Source: Luscinia megarhynchos (taxonomy: Eukaryota; Chordata; Aves; Passeriformes; Turdidae). Taken from it: a stretch of 64,000 bases of DNA. The translations under genes and the position numbers were made by a program. The stretch covers positions 20,004,906 to 20,068,905 of the forward strand of contig JAPFBE010000002.1 of NCBI GenBank assembly GCA_034336665.1, in the 5' to 3' direction. The notes under the pieces were generated by a model. It had not been told where the DNA came from. It was given only the letters and a program-made list of their open reading frames with translations, and did no database searches. Positions 21,620 to 35,799 of this stretch are shown one piece after another; position 1 is the first letter of the stretch; every line of letters begins with the position of its first letter.

Positions 21620-24600
21620 AAGGAAATTTCCAGGGAGCAACCTGAACCCAGATTAGTTTCCTGATTTATTTAAGCCAGGAGCCTAGCAGGTATGAGAAGC
21701 TGTAGTAAAAAAGGTTAGCTCTTCATTAGTGACAAGACTAAATTTTTTGTGTATCCAGGATCAGCTCAAGATCCAAAGGAACATTTCCCAATGTTTTAGC
21801 TCTCACTTGCTAAATTAATTCCTGATGTAAATGAGACCTGCTCTGATGAAGTTATGCAAGCTTGCTGTGTAATAACCACATGCCATTTTGTGATTAACTA
21901 ATTTCTTGCTCAAAAGCTTTCAGGAGTAAAAGACAAGCATTGTATTTGTCCCATGTTTGACACGGCAACTTTCAATTGAAATATCATGACCCTCTAATTA
22001 TAGGTGCATCAAACTCAGTAATGTTTTGCTTACATCACTCACTACTTCCATTCATCATAATCCAGGATTGCTCTAGTTCACTCAGCAGTAATTCTAGCTG
22101 GCTTTCATCATTCCCATGGAAAACATATACGAACAATTAAATCTCTCAGCAGAAGGAATCAACCTCATCTGGAGATTTATGAAAGCATTGCAAAAAAAAA
22201 AAGATCATGTATATATTCATGTGAGCAATAGCAATGAATAATTATGTAAATATCTGATAAAAATATGGCTCATTTTGTCAATGGTGAAACACTGATTTGA
22301 TTCTTGAGAACTTCCTGCAAAACCTGAAGAGAAGGAGAGATGGGGAAAAGACAAGGAAAAGGCCTATGTGCTTATCTATAGAAGTTCATAAAAAGACCCT
22401 CACGCAATTTAGAAAACATTCATTTACTATAGTTATATAACCATTTAAAAATGTTACCTCCCTCATTTCTTACCCTTGCAGGTTTGTACATGCTGACCTC
22501 TGATCAACAATCTGCACTGTCCATTCTGTTGCACCTGCTCTGATGACTTGTTTGAAGTCCTGCAGAAAATCTGAGTGAGGGCAGGCAATGAAGAAAGGTC
22601 TTCCTGCCCCAGGCTGTAAACATGAGACCACCCTACTATATAAGAGCCTGAAGGCATCACAATACCAGGTGAAAGGCACTTTTATAGCTTTCCATATATT
22701 TTAGTCAACATAGCTTTGCAATACTAGAGAACAAGCAGTAAGCATAATCATTTGAGAGCAGATAGCTCTTCATTAAATATTTACATCAGGTTGATACTGA
22801 CTTAATGTTGTCTTTACAAACTCTCAATGTGATGATTTATGTGTCCTTCCAAGCCTTGAAGGAAAGAAGTGAGGTTTAGCATTAGCTTCCTAAAAAATAC
22901 AGATGTGTTTTTTCAGAAGAAGGAATATAACTGATGGATAGCTCTCTATATGTAGATAAGGTTAGCAATGAAGAATTGTAAGTAGTGCTCATTTTGTGTA
23001 TGTACACACAACATGAAGTAAAAGGAACAGGAGATAGGAGATGATGCAAAGCTGCAGAAAGAAATTGGCATGACTGCAAGATGTAAAAAAAATGCTCTAC
23101 AACAGAGAGCATTCACAATAAAATAGCAAAACAGGATTTGATCAAGCTAGTGCACAGGTCTCCATCCTACAGACTGCTGTACAAAAACAATCGTTGTGAT
23201 GCAGATTTCCCTCATAGCGGAAATTTTTATAACTCACCAGCAAAAGATACTTCACTGTAAAAAAATGATGCTTAGAGTCACAGAATAATTTGAACCTTCA
23301 GAGGCAGGGCAAATGTTAGGTCAGATTTAGTGTTCATGCATGAAGTTCCTAAACCAGGGAACATAGGTTTATTTTAATTCTATCCTTAGGTGATGTGTCA
23401 GTACTTTAACTACAGCATAAACAAAACAACTAAAAATGGATAAACAACTTAGCCCTCTGGGCTCCCAGCGGTCCTTCCACTGGCTTTCCAGGATTGTGTA
23501 TCATTTGCTCTTTCTAACACTACAAGGTTCAAACAGTTAATGATATATCACCCATGCCTTGATCCTTCTAGCTCACAGACATAATGGCTGAGAAAGAGGA
23601 ATTGACATTAATTTTCTGCTTTGCATGACATGACAAAAAGATTCTTTCAAGAACAAGTAGGTGCTAAGAGAAAGCTGTTTTGGAGATACAAAGCTTTATA
23701 AGGACCTTTCCAAGGAGTGAGATCCATGCAGAATTATCAGTGAGAGAGATTAGCACTGAGTAGAGGAGAGCAGCAATTGCGAGTTAGGAAAAGAAAGTGC
23801 AGAGCCTTAAAAGAAACAATCTATCTTTATTGTCTTTAAATCAATTAGGGATCAGACCACCAGCATTTCTACATCCTGTTTTTGCTCATGGTACTCATAG
23901 ATTATGAAAATGTTGACATTTCACTTATACTTGATAAGACTTTTTTTTTAAAAGGACATTATTTTTAGATGCATTTCTTTTTGTAAGTAGTGTAGTACCA
24001 ACAATGGTCTAAGGGTAAAACCAAGGCCAGATGTGTAGAGAGAGGTATTGTCTCTTATGAAACTAAAATAGTTGAAAAAATAGACAAGAATTAGAACATG
24101 CCATCACTCTTCAGGTAAAAGGAATGAAACATCCTCAACTGAATCAAGCTAAACTGTGGAAAGAGATGAACTACAAGGTGACAGCCAATGACCTTGTTCA
24201 GGGTTACTGGGAGAAAGAAGTGTGCAACATGTCTATCATCTGCACTGTTCAAGGGGAACACCCTTTATGATTCCTGATTCTGACAACTTTGGGCACTGCA
24301 GTCCCCAGAGACTGTAAGGGACAGGACTGTTTTTCCTCTTTTCTGAGTCTCATGCATAACAGGCTGCTTTTGACAGTACTTTTATACCTGCAGTGGGAAG
24401 TTAGGAGGCAGAAAACACCTTGCTGGTTGATGCACACATTCAGGATAGATTTAAGTCTGAAAAAAAGAGACCTGGAGGAACAGAGTTACCATCTTTATAA
24501 ATCCTGCAGATGGCATTGCTCAAGCAAGCATGTTTGAATTCTGAAGAGAAACACATATTTGAATAAAAACTATCCAAGAAAAAAAAAAAGCTCCTAACAG

Positions 24601-27600
24601 TTGGCGTCTTCTGCTTTCCAGTATATTTTGCCTTGGATTCAGCTACACTTAGTAACTGTATATAAAACAAAGCTTTGTGTTCTGAAACCTAACTTCATAT
24701 CCTTGCTCTGTAAAAGTCAATAAATAAATAGGAGCACTAATAAAATGTTAGAATTTGGATGAGGAAGCAGAGCTTTAATAAATGGTACGTAAGTACAGTC
24801 TTAAAAATAATGCTTACTGTTTAGATACTATTCTGTTCCCATTCTAGTATAATTAACAGAGATGTGATCACAAATATTTCACAAGGACACTAATCCAGCC
24901 AGGCAGTAGAAGCAGAGCTCTGAGTGAGCCAACAATAATGATTGAGAAAGAGAGCAATGGCAAATGCTGTGCATTAGACATCAATGCACAAATATTGCAG
25001 AGTTCTACAGAATGACATGCCAACTGTGATCAGCCTGGAAATGTGCAGACAAAAACGGTTAAAACTACAGAAAAACTAATAATTTCAAAATTTTCCTCAC
25101 GTATGAATACAGTGTTAATTTTCTGGAATGCTTACTGTCAGAAAAGATGGCGTTTTAGAGTTGATAAAATATTATGTGATTAGCTTTTAATATTTTTTAG
25201 CATTTGTATCTTGATAGACTAGCATGTGAGGAGGAGGCAATTGCAGAGCATCCAGCTTCAGGATGGGAGATGAGCACAGAGGCTCCCCTCTGATTCTGGG
25301 ACCCATCCAATGAGGAGCAAACAAAATGACAATATACATCTCTGGTTTTCCATACAATGAACGAGAGAGAGTTAACAGCACTTGGGAGGGGCTCCTTTGG
25401 GAACTCTGGCAGGCTCTTTGTCAGATTTGTTTCAGATCTTGGCAATGTCTTAATGCTCCTTTGGCTCATTGGATAGCTGTTCAGCAATGATTAGGCCGGT
25501 TAAAAAGTTCTTGAGAACTTTTTAAAAATTCAAACCATATCATCTCCACAAAAAAATGGACATCTTCATTTGCTCCAGAGTGCTGAAAATGCTCAGAAAC
25601 AACAAACAATGTTTGTTTTTCTCAAGGAGTACACTTAGGTAATTTATTCCTTTTTTTTTTTTTCCTTTAAACTTTTTAGATTGATAATATTGTCAAGACT
25701 TTTCTGTTTATCTTTCTGTAAAATATATACTCACATCTATAGTCTGTGTGTATTTATGAATAAAATTATAATTTATAAAAATATAAATGTAATTATAGTA
25801 CGGTAATTTTTATAATGTTTAACAATGATATGCAGTGTTGAATTATACCCAGCATTTTATGTTCCTCTAAGAGAGAAAAAAAAAGGATGAGCAGCCAACA
25901 GGTCAGGCCTATTGTTACTGGTGGTACCTTGTGACAAATTTTGCTATTCTTGAGGCTGAGACCCTTTCCAGAAGCCAGCACTCACACTGAACCTAGCAGG
26001 GCACCAGTAACCACTGCAGAAGCCCGTGTGCCCCATTCACCTCTGCCCCGGGGGCCCCCAGCCTCAGGTGAAACCACACAGCCCTGAATGGGATGTGGAG
26101 CAGCACAGCGGGTGATGGAGACAGGCTTCAGTGCTCACTGGCTGCTACCTTTTCCACAGAATCCTTTTCCCTGGGTCATTTCTGCTAGCCTCCAGTGATG
26201 TATTGTAATGCCAGTATAGATAAATCACTACAGAATCAACCACAACCCTCTGGCATCCCGATTCTGATGAGAACCAGGCTTAAACTCCACCCATTCACAT
26301 ACCTGAAGTAATGTGGGCATTTGCTTGCCTGCAATGCAAGTTTTGTCCTCAATTTGATTTGAAAGAAGGCCTTGCAGTGAAAATACATGTGCAAGCTAGG
26401 TCATGGTGGTGTTCTGGGGGAAATGGAGAATCTGTAAATAAAAACACCTTTTGCAAGCTAGGAATGATTCCATTTATATATAAAATTCCCTTAGTGCTAG
26501 TTTGTCACACTGTAAGCTGTTTGTGTGTATGTGGACATGATACCTTGGCATAATATTTACTGAGTCCAAACACATTTTTATCATATGCTTAGCTGCTGAG
26601 CTGATTTGTTTTCTGGATGTCATGGTGTCAATTAGAGGGTTAATGCTGGGGGCTGCCAAAAAAGGGGTCATGATGTGCTCTGCTAATTACTTGCCTCCTT
26701 CCCAAAACCTCCTCGAGTCTGAAGTCACAGGATTGCAAGGAGAAAGGTAAGCTTATATCCAGTGAGGCAAGGGAATGTCCAGCCCCAGGGCAAATTGTGC
26801 ACATTCATCCTCTACCACGTGAGTCTGGGAGGGAACGGTGCCAGACCCTCAAGTCATTGCTGTTCAGCAGGCAGATTACTCTTAATACAAAAAATGTAAA
26901 CCACGATAAATGGGAGCAGATTTTAGCTGTGATAGTCCACGTAGACTTCAATGCATGGGTTAATTCTTTGATGGAAGTCTGAGCTATTTGCATTGTTGAC
27001 AGACACATTTCTGTTCATATGCATGATTTTATAAAAAGTGATGAAATAGATAAAAAAGGTATAACTTCTCCAATTCAGATTCCTGTAAATGAAACGTAAT
27101 TTTAACAGATATTAACACACTGATTTAAATTAACATTCTGATTTAAAACTCTTGCTATATTCAGTTCCAGCTGAAAAAAGTAGCTCAGGTCTATGATGTT
27201 TAACATATATGAGTTTTATTCTATTTACTTCTTCTTTAAAAGACATAAAGCAAAGAAAACTCGAATACCCTAAGTCAGAAAATCCAAAAACCTAGCCAAA
27301 AGAAATGTCCACTTTTTACTGAATTAAGGCATTGTCCAAAGAACATGTGCTTTGTACATACATAGGTCTTTCTTGCAGTGGTTCCAGCTGTGCAGTGTAG
27401 GACCACCTGGAATAACAATGGAGCCACTAGAGTTATTTTTCATGCATATACAGCAGCCAGGATTGGGTCCTATCTACATACAAGAAAACTTTTGCTTTTG
27501 AGGATGTTTCCAGCCAGCAACACCTTTATGAATAGTAAAAGTTGCAATTTAAATACTTGAGTTGGGTCTCACATGATTTTGGGCCCAGCACACTGTAATT

Positions 27601-28180
27601 GGTTCTCTTGATTAAATCTAATGCATGACAGGGAAACCCCATGAAAGAAGGTCTGTCTAACACTCCAGTTAGATGGTAGAATTTTGTACCTGTTCCTTAC
27701 TCTTAGCCTCCAGTAGAATTCACATTCTTTGAGTTATGAAAAGGTCCCAAGACAAATTTCTGTCCTCCATTACTCAGTAGGAAATGGGAAAAATTAAACT
27801 TATGCAGAGTGGTACAGTTAGTCAACATCACATTTGAACCTTTCCTAGCATCAATCATTCAACAGAAAAAGTTAGGGGAGGGAATAAATAGGGAAATTAC
27901 TATGCTACAAGATATTTTGCAAAAGTTTTACAAGAGCATAGTTCAGTAAATAATGATAGGAAACTTGATTGGCAGTTGGCAGGAATATTAAGTGCATCTA
28001 TTTTAATACCTGTGTACTTCTAAAATATTCCAAACCCCTCTCCCCATTTTTTTCCTTTACACTCATTATAGTGACAAAGCCACCTTTTTTATTAAGGAAA
28101 AAAGGCATTTAAAATGTCTGCTTCATGCCTTCCAGAGTCAGGGCATTTTTTCTACTTTTTAATATGATTAATAACTCTAA
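21620..28180. other. Non-coding stretch, no gene seen
   Basis: About 6.5 kb, mainly AT-rich. An A-run lies at 22192-22202 and a T-run at 25650-25663, with AT-rich low-complexity DNA at 25715-25810. A short GC-rich spot is at 26030-26100. A very weak CR1 3'-end-like word occurs at 23272-23300 ('agagtcacagaataattt'), too short to call. Frames are at most 96 codons and featureless. Homeodomain-type cores (CAATTAG, GCTAATTA) lie 26628-26695. Confidence 0.55.
25715..25810. repeat. AT-rich low-complexity tract
   Basis: Nearly all A and T over about 95 bases, with repeated ATAAA/TATAAT-type words (densest 25755-25798). No periodic unit can be fixed. Confidence 0.75.
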
Positions 28181-31100
28181 CAGGTATTTTCAAAGCCAAA
28201 CAGCTGGGTTATTGCTCAAGAAACAGCTGTTTCATTACTAAATATATCCTTATTTCACCAGCCATCAACTTGCTGAAGCTTTGCTGGTTACTTGCCTTTA
28301 AACATTTGCTGATAGCAAGAAAGTCCTGGTACTTAATCATAGCTGGTGCTACAAAAGCTGGGGCTACTTAGAAAAAAACAATACACAAAGAAAAACATTG
28401 GCAGAAGGCTTTTTTTCTTTGAGGGTGGGGAGGGTTTTTTTTGTTTCAATGCCACACATTAGGTTGCAACCAGATGTTCACGTTATAGATCCTGCCTGGA
28501 TTAAAAAAAAAACCCATACACACAAAAAACCACCCCCTTTTCATTCAAAAATGTCAATATCGTTTAACAGCAAATGTAATATAATTACAGTATTCAATAA
28601 ACATTTAACAAGACACAGACATTTTCTGCAAGAAAATATTACTAGAGTGAGCCTTTTAGCAGTTTAGCAGTTAAATTAGTAATTTCTTTTATAACATCTG
28701 GTGAGCAGTCTCTAATTTCTAACGTTTTGGAACAAAGAGACATCGGGCAGATTTTGAGTTATGAATAATTTGCCAGTTGTTTACCTTTATGCCAATCTAA
28801 TTCTCCACTGCATAGATGCAATTGAATACATTACAAATGTGTTTTCCATAAAAATCCCTAAAATGCAGGAGGGGGAAGGTAGAGAACGAGTTCAAGCCAC
28901 CCTGGCCCTTCTCAGGCACTGCCACGCCTGTTGCCATCCTCCCCAACGTTTGATGGAGCCTCAGCAACCCACTCTGAACTCCCAAAATTCAAGAGAGCCT
29001 CTGTGCACTGACTCAAACCAAAGCAGTTGACCTTAGTAGAAACTTTTCTATAAACTGTGTGGATTTGGGATCAGGTCCAATGAGAAGCCCTCGTGGCAAG
29101 AGTTGTCTCAGGAAGTGGGAGAGAGGCAGGGGACCATTTGTGTGGAGGAGGACAGCCCCACCACCTGCCAATGTGCTTCAGGCAGCCTGGGGACACGACC
29201 CAGGGAGTAGGAAGGCTTCTTCCACATGGAGATGTTGCCAAACCACTAAAACACTTTGCTGTGCTGAGAGCTTTCCCTGGGTACTGTTACTCCCTAATAT
29301 CCCAATACTTCTTGCTCCATGCTTTCCCTTACTTGGCTGAAGGACCTTGGAAGAGTTTGAGGTGATTTCCCTCCCCCTTGCAGCTCAGTGCTTGCCTGCC
29401 CCACAGCTGCAGTGGCCGCAGTGACACCTCCTCTGCAGGACTTAGCCCACCACACCCACTGTGCCCGCTTGTGTCTGCCACGGGGGTGGACCCACCCTGC
29501 GTTACAGCCTCTGCAATCCTGGGTGGTGGGAGAAGAGCTCCAGCAAGTAAAGGAGCTGCCTCCAGCCCTCCACAAACCACATGCTGGAAACGGTGTGATA
29601 AACCTTTCTCTGAGCCGTGGATTTCCAGAACACAGTCAATTTATCGCCCCTTATCCTGAATAGATGATAGTACAGATGTTAGTAAAAATTACTCATCCTT
29701 CAAAGATACAAGATGTTTGTATATTTTACATGAAAGGTTTAATTATTAGCCTATTTCTAAGTGCCATTATTTTTATTCTTTAATCCCAAAAATTAAACCT
29801 GCAAGATTTTTTTAATGTGTGTGTTCCGTACATGCTCATAAAACTTCTGGAAAAGTTTTGTCCATAAAAAATGGTCCTTTAAAGTATATCTCCTGTTTCT
29901 TAAAATATCAATATTGAAAGCCCAGAAGAAAATCTCTTCTTGTGGGTGCTTTTGTTGTGTGCTGTGGCAAAGCATGGCTGGATCTCATTTGCCTTGTGTT
30001 GCCCATTCAGTGACATCAGCTGAGACTGCTGCAAATATAGGCCAGAATGTTATCTGATGTAAAGCACAATGGTGAATTTTTAACTCATCAGATCCTTTCC
30101 TTTTTCTGCCTACTTTTTTTTTCCCCCAAAAAAGTTCAGAGGAGGCAAAAATAAAACACACATACTTGTGGAGGTTTTGTGCTTTGCTAGATCATCTAGT
30201 GCACTTCCAGTTCCCCTGCAGGTCATGCTAATATAAACAGTCCTTAAAGAGGAAAGAGAGAGAAAAGAAGAAACAGAAGCTTAAGCTAGACTTTGTTTTG
30301 CTCTCAGTAACTCACTTCCACATGTGAGAAATGAACAATATTTTCTTCTATAGCCTTAAACCCCAAAGCAAAGCTACATAGCAGAAAGAAACAACATGTT
30401 TGCAAACACCAAGAAGCATCAGAAATTAGGCAGTACAAATAATTTTCTCTTTGGAGAACAAAACCACTTTGGATCAGTAGGGAAGGGCACCCCGAATTCA
30501 AAATCTGCTAAGGCACAGAGAGACTGAAGAGCATTTTGTGCCTTTGATGGCAGAGGGTCAGTTGTTTGCAATGATAAGAGTGCACAGTCTGTCCAAATTC
30601 TGTGCTGCCTTCACTGCAGATGGCTCTTGCTCTAACAACTGTGAACAGCCTTTGTGACCACTGCAGGTAACAGGACTCAGCCTTCTCAAGCCTTTAGGAG
30701 TGCACCTCATTGCTAGGCCAAGAAACAGGAGTGCAAATGGAAATAGGCAGAGTTTAGGATAATTAATTCAGGGAGATGAGAGACATTTTAATGGAGAAGG
30801 TGATTTTTTGGGGGTGGTGATAGTTGTGTGGGATCCTTTTTTCTTTCCCTCATGATTTGGCATTTCTCTGCTGCAGGGCAGCAGAGCATATCTGGGATGT
30901 GACGCTCTGTGGTAAGTGCTCCATCCAGCTGCAATATAAACAGAGCTTTTCACAGCACATTCTAAAGCTGTAACATTAAGGAGAATAATGGACGATGCCT
31001 TTTGATATCTTTGTGTAAACGAAGAATTTTATTACAGTGAATTACCATGTTAATTTATGAAAAGTAAACAAAACCAAGTGCAAAACTGATTCAATGTATA

Positions 31101-34100
31101 ACCTAACTTTCCTGGTGCCTAATGAGGTGACAGTGATGGAATCAAAACAAATATCTTTATGTTTCATAAATGTAGGGAAAAATACTTCTGTGTTCAATCA
31201 CTGCCTGGAGTCACTGACAATGCTGGCACACCAACACCACAGGTTTTTAAGTAACTAAGTCACTTTGTCGACTGGCTAGGATACAGGCAGACTCACTGTG
31301 GACCACCATGGGTAGTAAGATAACAAGGATGAAGGGAAATGGCAGATAAGTTTGAGAAGCAGTTGGGCCATACTACACATAAATAATATACTTTACCCCT
31401 GTCATTCCCCCATTCATCAATAAACTATTGCAGAAGGAAATCTGTGCAAAACACTTCATACAGAGCACCTCTCTTGATCCAGAACTTTCCTTTGACTTCC
31501 AAGGTTTGTTTTTGTTGTGGTTTTTTTTTTTCTTTTTTTCAAGAAGACATTGAAACCTGGACCCATGGAAGACAAAGGGTTACCACTATTCCTAACACAT
31601 TATCTATCTGGAGCTGGCAAGTTTCTTCCTGTGATGGTATTAACTAGGTGCAGGTGCTCTGACAGGCCATTTGTCCAGAAAACTGTGATCATGGGAAAAG
31701 CTTCAACCCAGGGTAAACCTTCAATAGGAATGTGGTCCAGACCTCTTTGGGACAATTTGGATGGATATTTAGCTTTTTCCATGTATGCTCTCAGATGCTC
31801 AAGGGGTGCATGGTGTGCTGATGTACTCCCTGTTAGGAGTACACTCCACCACAGCTGCACAGTGAAGAGCATTTCTGTGTATAGACAGGAACTGGCAAAC
31901 TTGGTTCTTCACAACCATTTCCAGTCCAGTTCCAAAAACAGCTATGCAATGCAATAGAAAAATCAATACCCTACCAATTGGTAGACTATATCTGGATAAA
32001 TTTATTATGTCAAGAGATGTGACATGAAATTAGCTTAATTCTTATGTCTGCGGATTGGACCTTTATGTGCTTAAAAACCATCTAAACAGTAGCCATATGT
32101 GTCCCCTACACCTTATGAGCTTTTCCTGGGAAAAAAAACAGAAGGCACAACCTCCCTAGTAATACTCTTTCCCCCTCTCGTTTCACAATAGAAATATTTG
32201 CAGTGAAAGTAACTTTTTTTTAATGTAGAAACTTAACAGAGAAACTTGGGCATCCATGGCAGAATTTGGCATGGCAATTCCAATTGCCCTCTATACAGCC
32301 AAAGATTAATATCATACCAAAAGCTGTCAGTTGGCAGAAATAAAAAAAATGAGCTGGGAAAGAGTCCACTTGTCACTGTCCATACATTTCTTAGCCTGAT
32401 CAGGGGAATCCATGGTGTTGGCAAGAGTCTAGCGAACAGTCAGGGCCTTGGACTCAACCTCTTCTTGAGCTGCCAAGACATAATCACTCTAACATCCTGG
32501 ACAGCCAAACCCTGCCTCCTTTTTAATAAGCTCCTATATAGGAAACCATTTATAGATAAAATAAAGGAAAATTATTGTGCTCACTTCATATTCCTGAAGA
32601 AGGAAATAGAAGCAAAGTAAATTAAGTCCAATTTGCATGGACTTTTGAACACGCACAGTTTTGGATGTAAGCTGTGGAGCAGACGTAGAATGTTGTAGCC
32701 TTTATAGTCAATATTTTATTAAATTTTTCCTTGTAAATTTTGCTGTGTCTTTATTGCATTCATTCAATAATGGGAGAACTTTTCTGTAGCTAATTCTGTG
32801 CCTTGAAATTTCCCTTCTTGTTAACCTGTGACTGCAGTCGAATGCAAAGAGTGTCTGCCATGCAATACAATAAGGGTAGATTCAGGTACCAAGGTGACTG
32901 TATTTTTTATTAAAATACCATTTAATATGCTCAGTTTCAAACTGATGACTGCATTTGCAACACCTAATTGCCACCAGTGTCTACAAATACTTTGCATTTA
33001 ATGAAAATATCAAACTATGTTCCTTATTTTGGTTGAAGCAGTAGGTTGTATTATGCAGTGAAAATCCCATTTTATGAAATTCCATAGAAATACAGATATA
33101 ACTTTGCACTCTCCATTTTTGTTTGAACTTTATACTCTCTATATTGCAGGGCTTTAATAATCTTTTCATGGTAAGTCTCAAAATATTTCTGTTGCATCAG
33201 GGAACTAGGCAGTTCCATTGTGGCTAATTTAACACCTGTAAATTACCATGGCTACCAACAAAAATCTTTCTAGCTTTATGAGGTAAGTATCTATTCCATA
33301 TTTTAAAGCAATGGTAGAATTGGATCCACTGGTTGTATCTTATATTAAAAATTCTATTAACTTTATTCATCCACACACCATCAGGGAATGCACAACTTCT
33401 CACACTTTTTAAGGCCAGGAGGTAAACACTTCAGTCAGCCAAAGCTAAATTTCTTCATACTCTTCTACATAGATCCTCACCTAATAATGGCTGAATTCGA
33501 ATTGTTTTAAAGATCCAAGACAAGAGCAAATTTTGCTTACAAGAGCAAGCAAGAAAATAGTCGAGCTATTTGAAGATTTTGTTTGAAGACTTGGTTAAAA
33601 CAAAGATCTGTGTCACCTTTGGTTCAGTCCATCACTCCACAGCTGCATCAGAATTTTGGTAAAACCCAACAGGGATCTGGAGGTCATCTTATGTGCAGCC
33701 AAATCATCTACTCCTCAATCATCCTGTTAAGGCAGCTTTGGACTTGCTTGAGGGAAAGACCTTTGTCTACATCAGGTGTGAAATGGCCTGGTGCTCACAG
33801 CCATGTCACCCGGGCTGCAGCCTAAGGGAAGGCAAGACTTCAGCTTGCCTTTTAAAGCAAGATCAATTCATGGCAGTACAAACCAAAGATCATAGCTCTT
33901 CAAAACTAGGCAGATGCCATAAGAAGGGGATTTTTAGTGCCCAAAGATATCCTTCTTATAGCTGCAGTGTGAGTATTGACATTCCATAAGTGGTGCCTGA
34001 CATAACAGCCTGTCCACTTTACAGGGACAAAGCTGGAACACCTGCAGAGGTGAACCCAAAGGGTCTCAGTTTCATCCTTATTCTGCAAGAGTTATTCCTC

Positions 34101-35680
34101 AAGAAGGCAATGAAACTGCATAATTTGCAAGGACAGAGAGCTTTCCTCCATCTCTTAAGCAAACAATTAAAAAAAACAATAAGGGTAAAACTGCCAATAA
34201 AAAAGCTTTCTAATTCAGCAATTTAGTCTAGGGCCAAATTCTGGATTACATTTAGGTGACATGACTGGTTGAGTTCATTATTGCAGAGGCACTTGGTACA
34301 AAGAGAAATGTCAAGAGGTCATGAAGAATGACTGAAAATGCAAAACAAACTGCATCAAACCCTCTAACCTCTGCTTTGTGCTTTGGCTGCTTCTCTTGAA
34401 CAGTTTTACAACTCTGTGGGTACAAGTACAGAGTCCTCCTCTCAAAGGCTGCAAACGTTTTGCAAAGGGCCCAGTAGGAGGAGGTTGTAGCATAGCCAGA
34501 TACATTCACTTCACCCTTCTGATTTAGTGGGAAGTGGTCAGAAAGGTCTCATGAAAAATATACAACACTTTCAGACAGAAAAAAAAAAAAAGGAAAAGAG
34601 CTTGGAATACATTGAAAGGAGAAATGAGAATGTGGGAATACAACTGCACTGATCTTTTTGATAATGAATCCAGTAGGAATACTATTTATCTTTATAAATG
34701 CAACAAGATTGTGGGATTTCCTTTTTAGCAAGTCCCTTCAAAAATAGGAGACTGTGACATAAAAAATTCATGTTGCTATTCAGATGAGGAAGGCTTCCTT
34801 ACACGTACTGTATGTATCTTGGCAATCCTGAATGGAAATTTAAAAAAAAAAAAGAATGGGGAGATGCTTTTTGCAGGAGACATAAATGTGAGTCTGCCAT
34901 TTCACTGCATTTAGTTTAGTTCTACAGATTTTCTCTATTAAAATCAAATCCAAACAAAAGACCTAATTCTTCTTTCATTTATACACACATCACATAAGTC
35001 ATAAGGCAAACCCACTGAAACTAGTTTTGTGAGACTGAAACCAAGTGTTTTATGCACAAAAGATGTGCCCAGATACTGTGTACTAAGTCAGGATTGGACC
35101 TGGAAGTATTTGCATAATATCAGCTCTATATGATATGTATTCATTCCTGTTTACTCAGATGAAAACCCCAGCCACTCCAAAAAACAGAAAAAGATCCTTT
35201 CTTTAGGATTGCACAGAACACATCCATAGAACAAATCTTGGTATTAAGGTGTATTAGTCATATTACTTTGCTCTACATTTCCTCTCTTCTGCTTTCATTT
35301 GTTCTTCCTTTCTTTAACTGTTGCTCTGCCTTCTCCTTTTCCAGGCACCAAGCGTTTGTCTGATTCAATGAACTTTGACTTCTCACAAATCAGTTTATTT
35401 CAAAGAATTTACACTGACAGAGTGTCTTTTGTCCTCTTATAAAAACACCAAACCAAATACCTGTTAAAAATCTGAAAAGCTTTGGCCATGAAAAGTCAAA
35501 AAGTTTAGGTGTGCTGAAAGGCAATAAAAATGCCTTTCTGCTCTATTTTTTCCAAGAAAACGTGAAAGGAGGTGCAGATGTATTTTATGCAATAGGGATT
35601 CTTAAGAGCGGGCATGTGGTTGCACCTTTTCTGGGACAGTTTGGAGACACGACTTTCTTTTAAATGTTAAATATCTTTTC
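28181..35680. other. Non-coding stretch, no gene seen
   Basis: About 7.5 kb. Low-complexity A/C sequence lies at 28501-28535 and a T-run near 30112-30122. A GC-richer patch at 29060-29600 gives overlapping frames of 83-93 codons on both strands, a chance effect. Frames of 146 codons (31517-31957) and 124 codons (32246-32620) on the plus strand have no recognisable motif. A perfect 8-bp inverted repeat lies at 31822-31843. No transposon, RNA gene or exon could be supported. Confidence 0.5.
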
Positions 35681-35684
35681 TTTA

Positions 35685-35748
35685 TGTAAAAAAAAAAAAC
35701 AAAAAACAAACCAACTTTTTTTTTTGTAAGTACTAAAAAAAAATAACA
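35685..35748. repeat. Opposed poly-A and poly-T runs
   Basis: A 12-A run with further CAAAAAAC units (35688-35711) is followed by a T-run (35717-35726) and another A-run (35736-35744). The A and T runs can pair as an A/T hairpin. The tract abuts the upstream edge of the CpG-rich island. Confidence 0.8.
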
Positions 35749-35799
35749 AAACTGAAGGAGCAAAGATTCCACCAGGACAAGAAAAAGCTGCACAAGGAT

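Noticed and set aside
23272..23340. CR1 3' end suggested by 'agagtcacagaataattt'
   Set aside because: The match is too short and nothing downstream continues the CR1 consensus.
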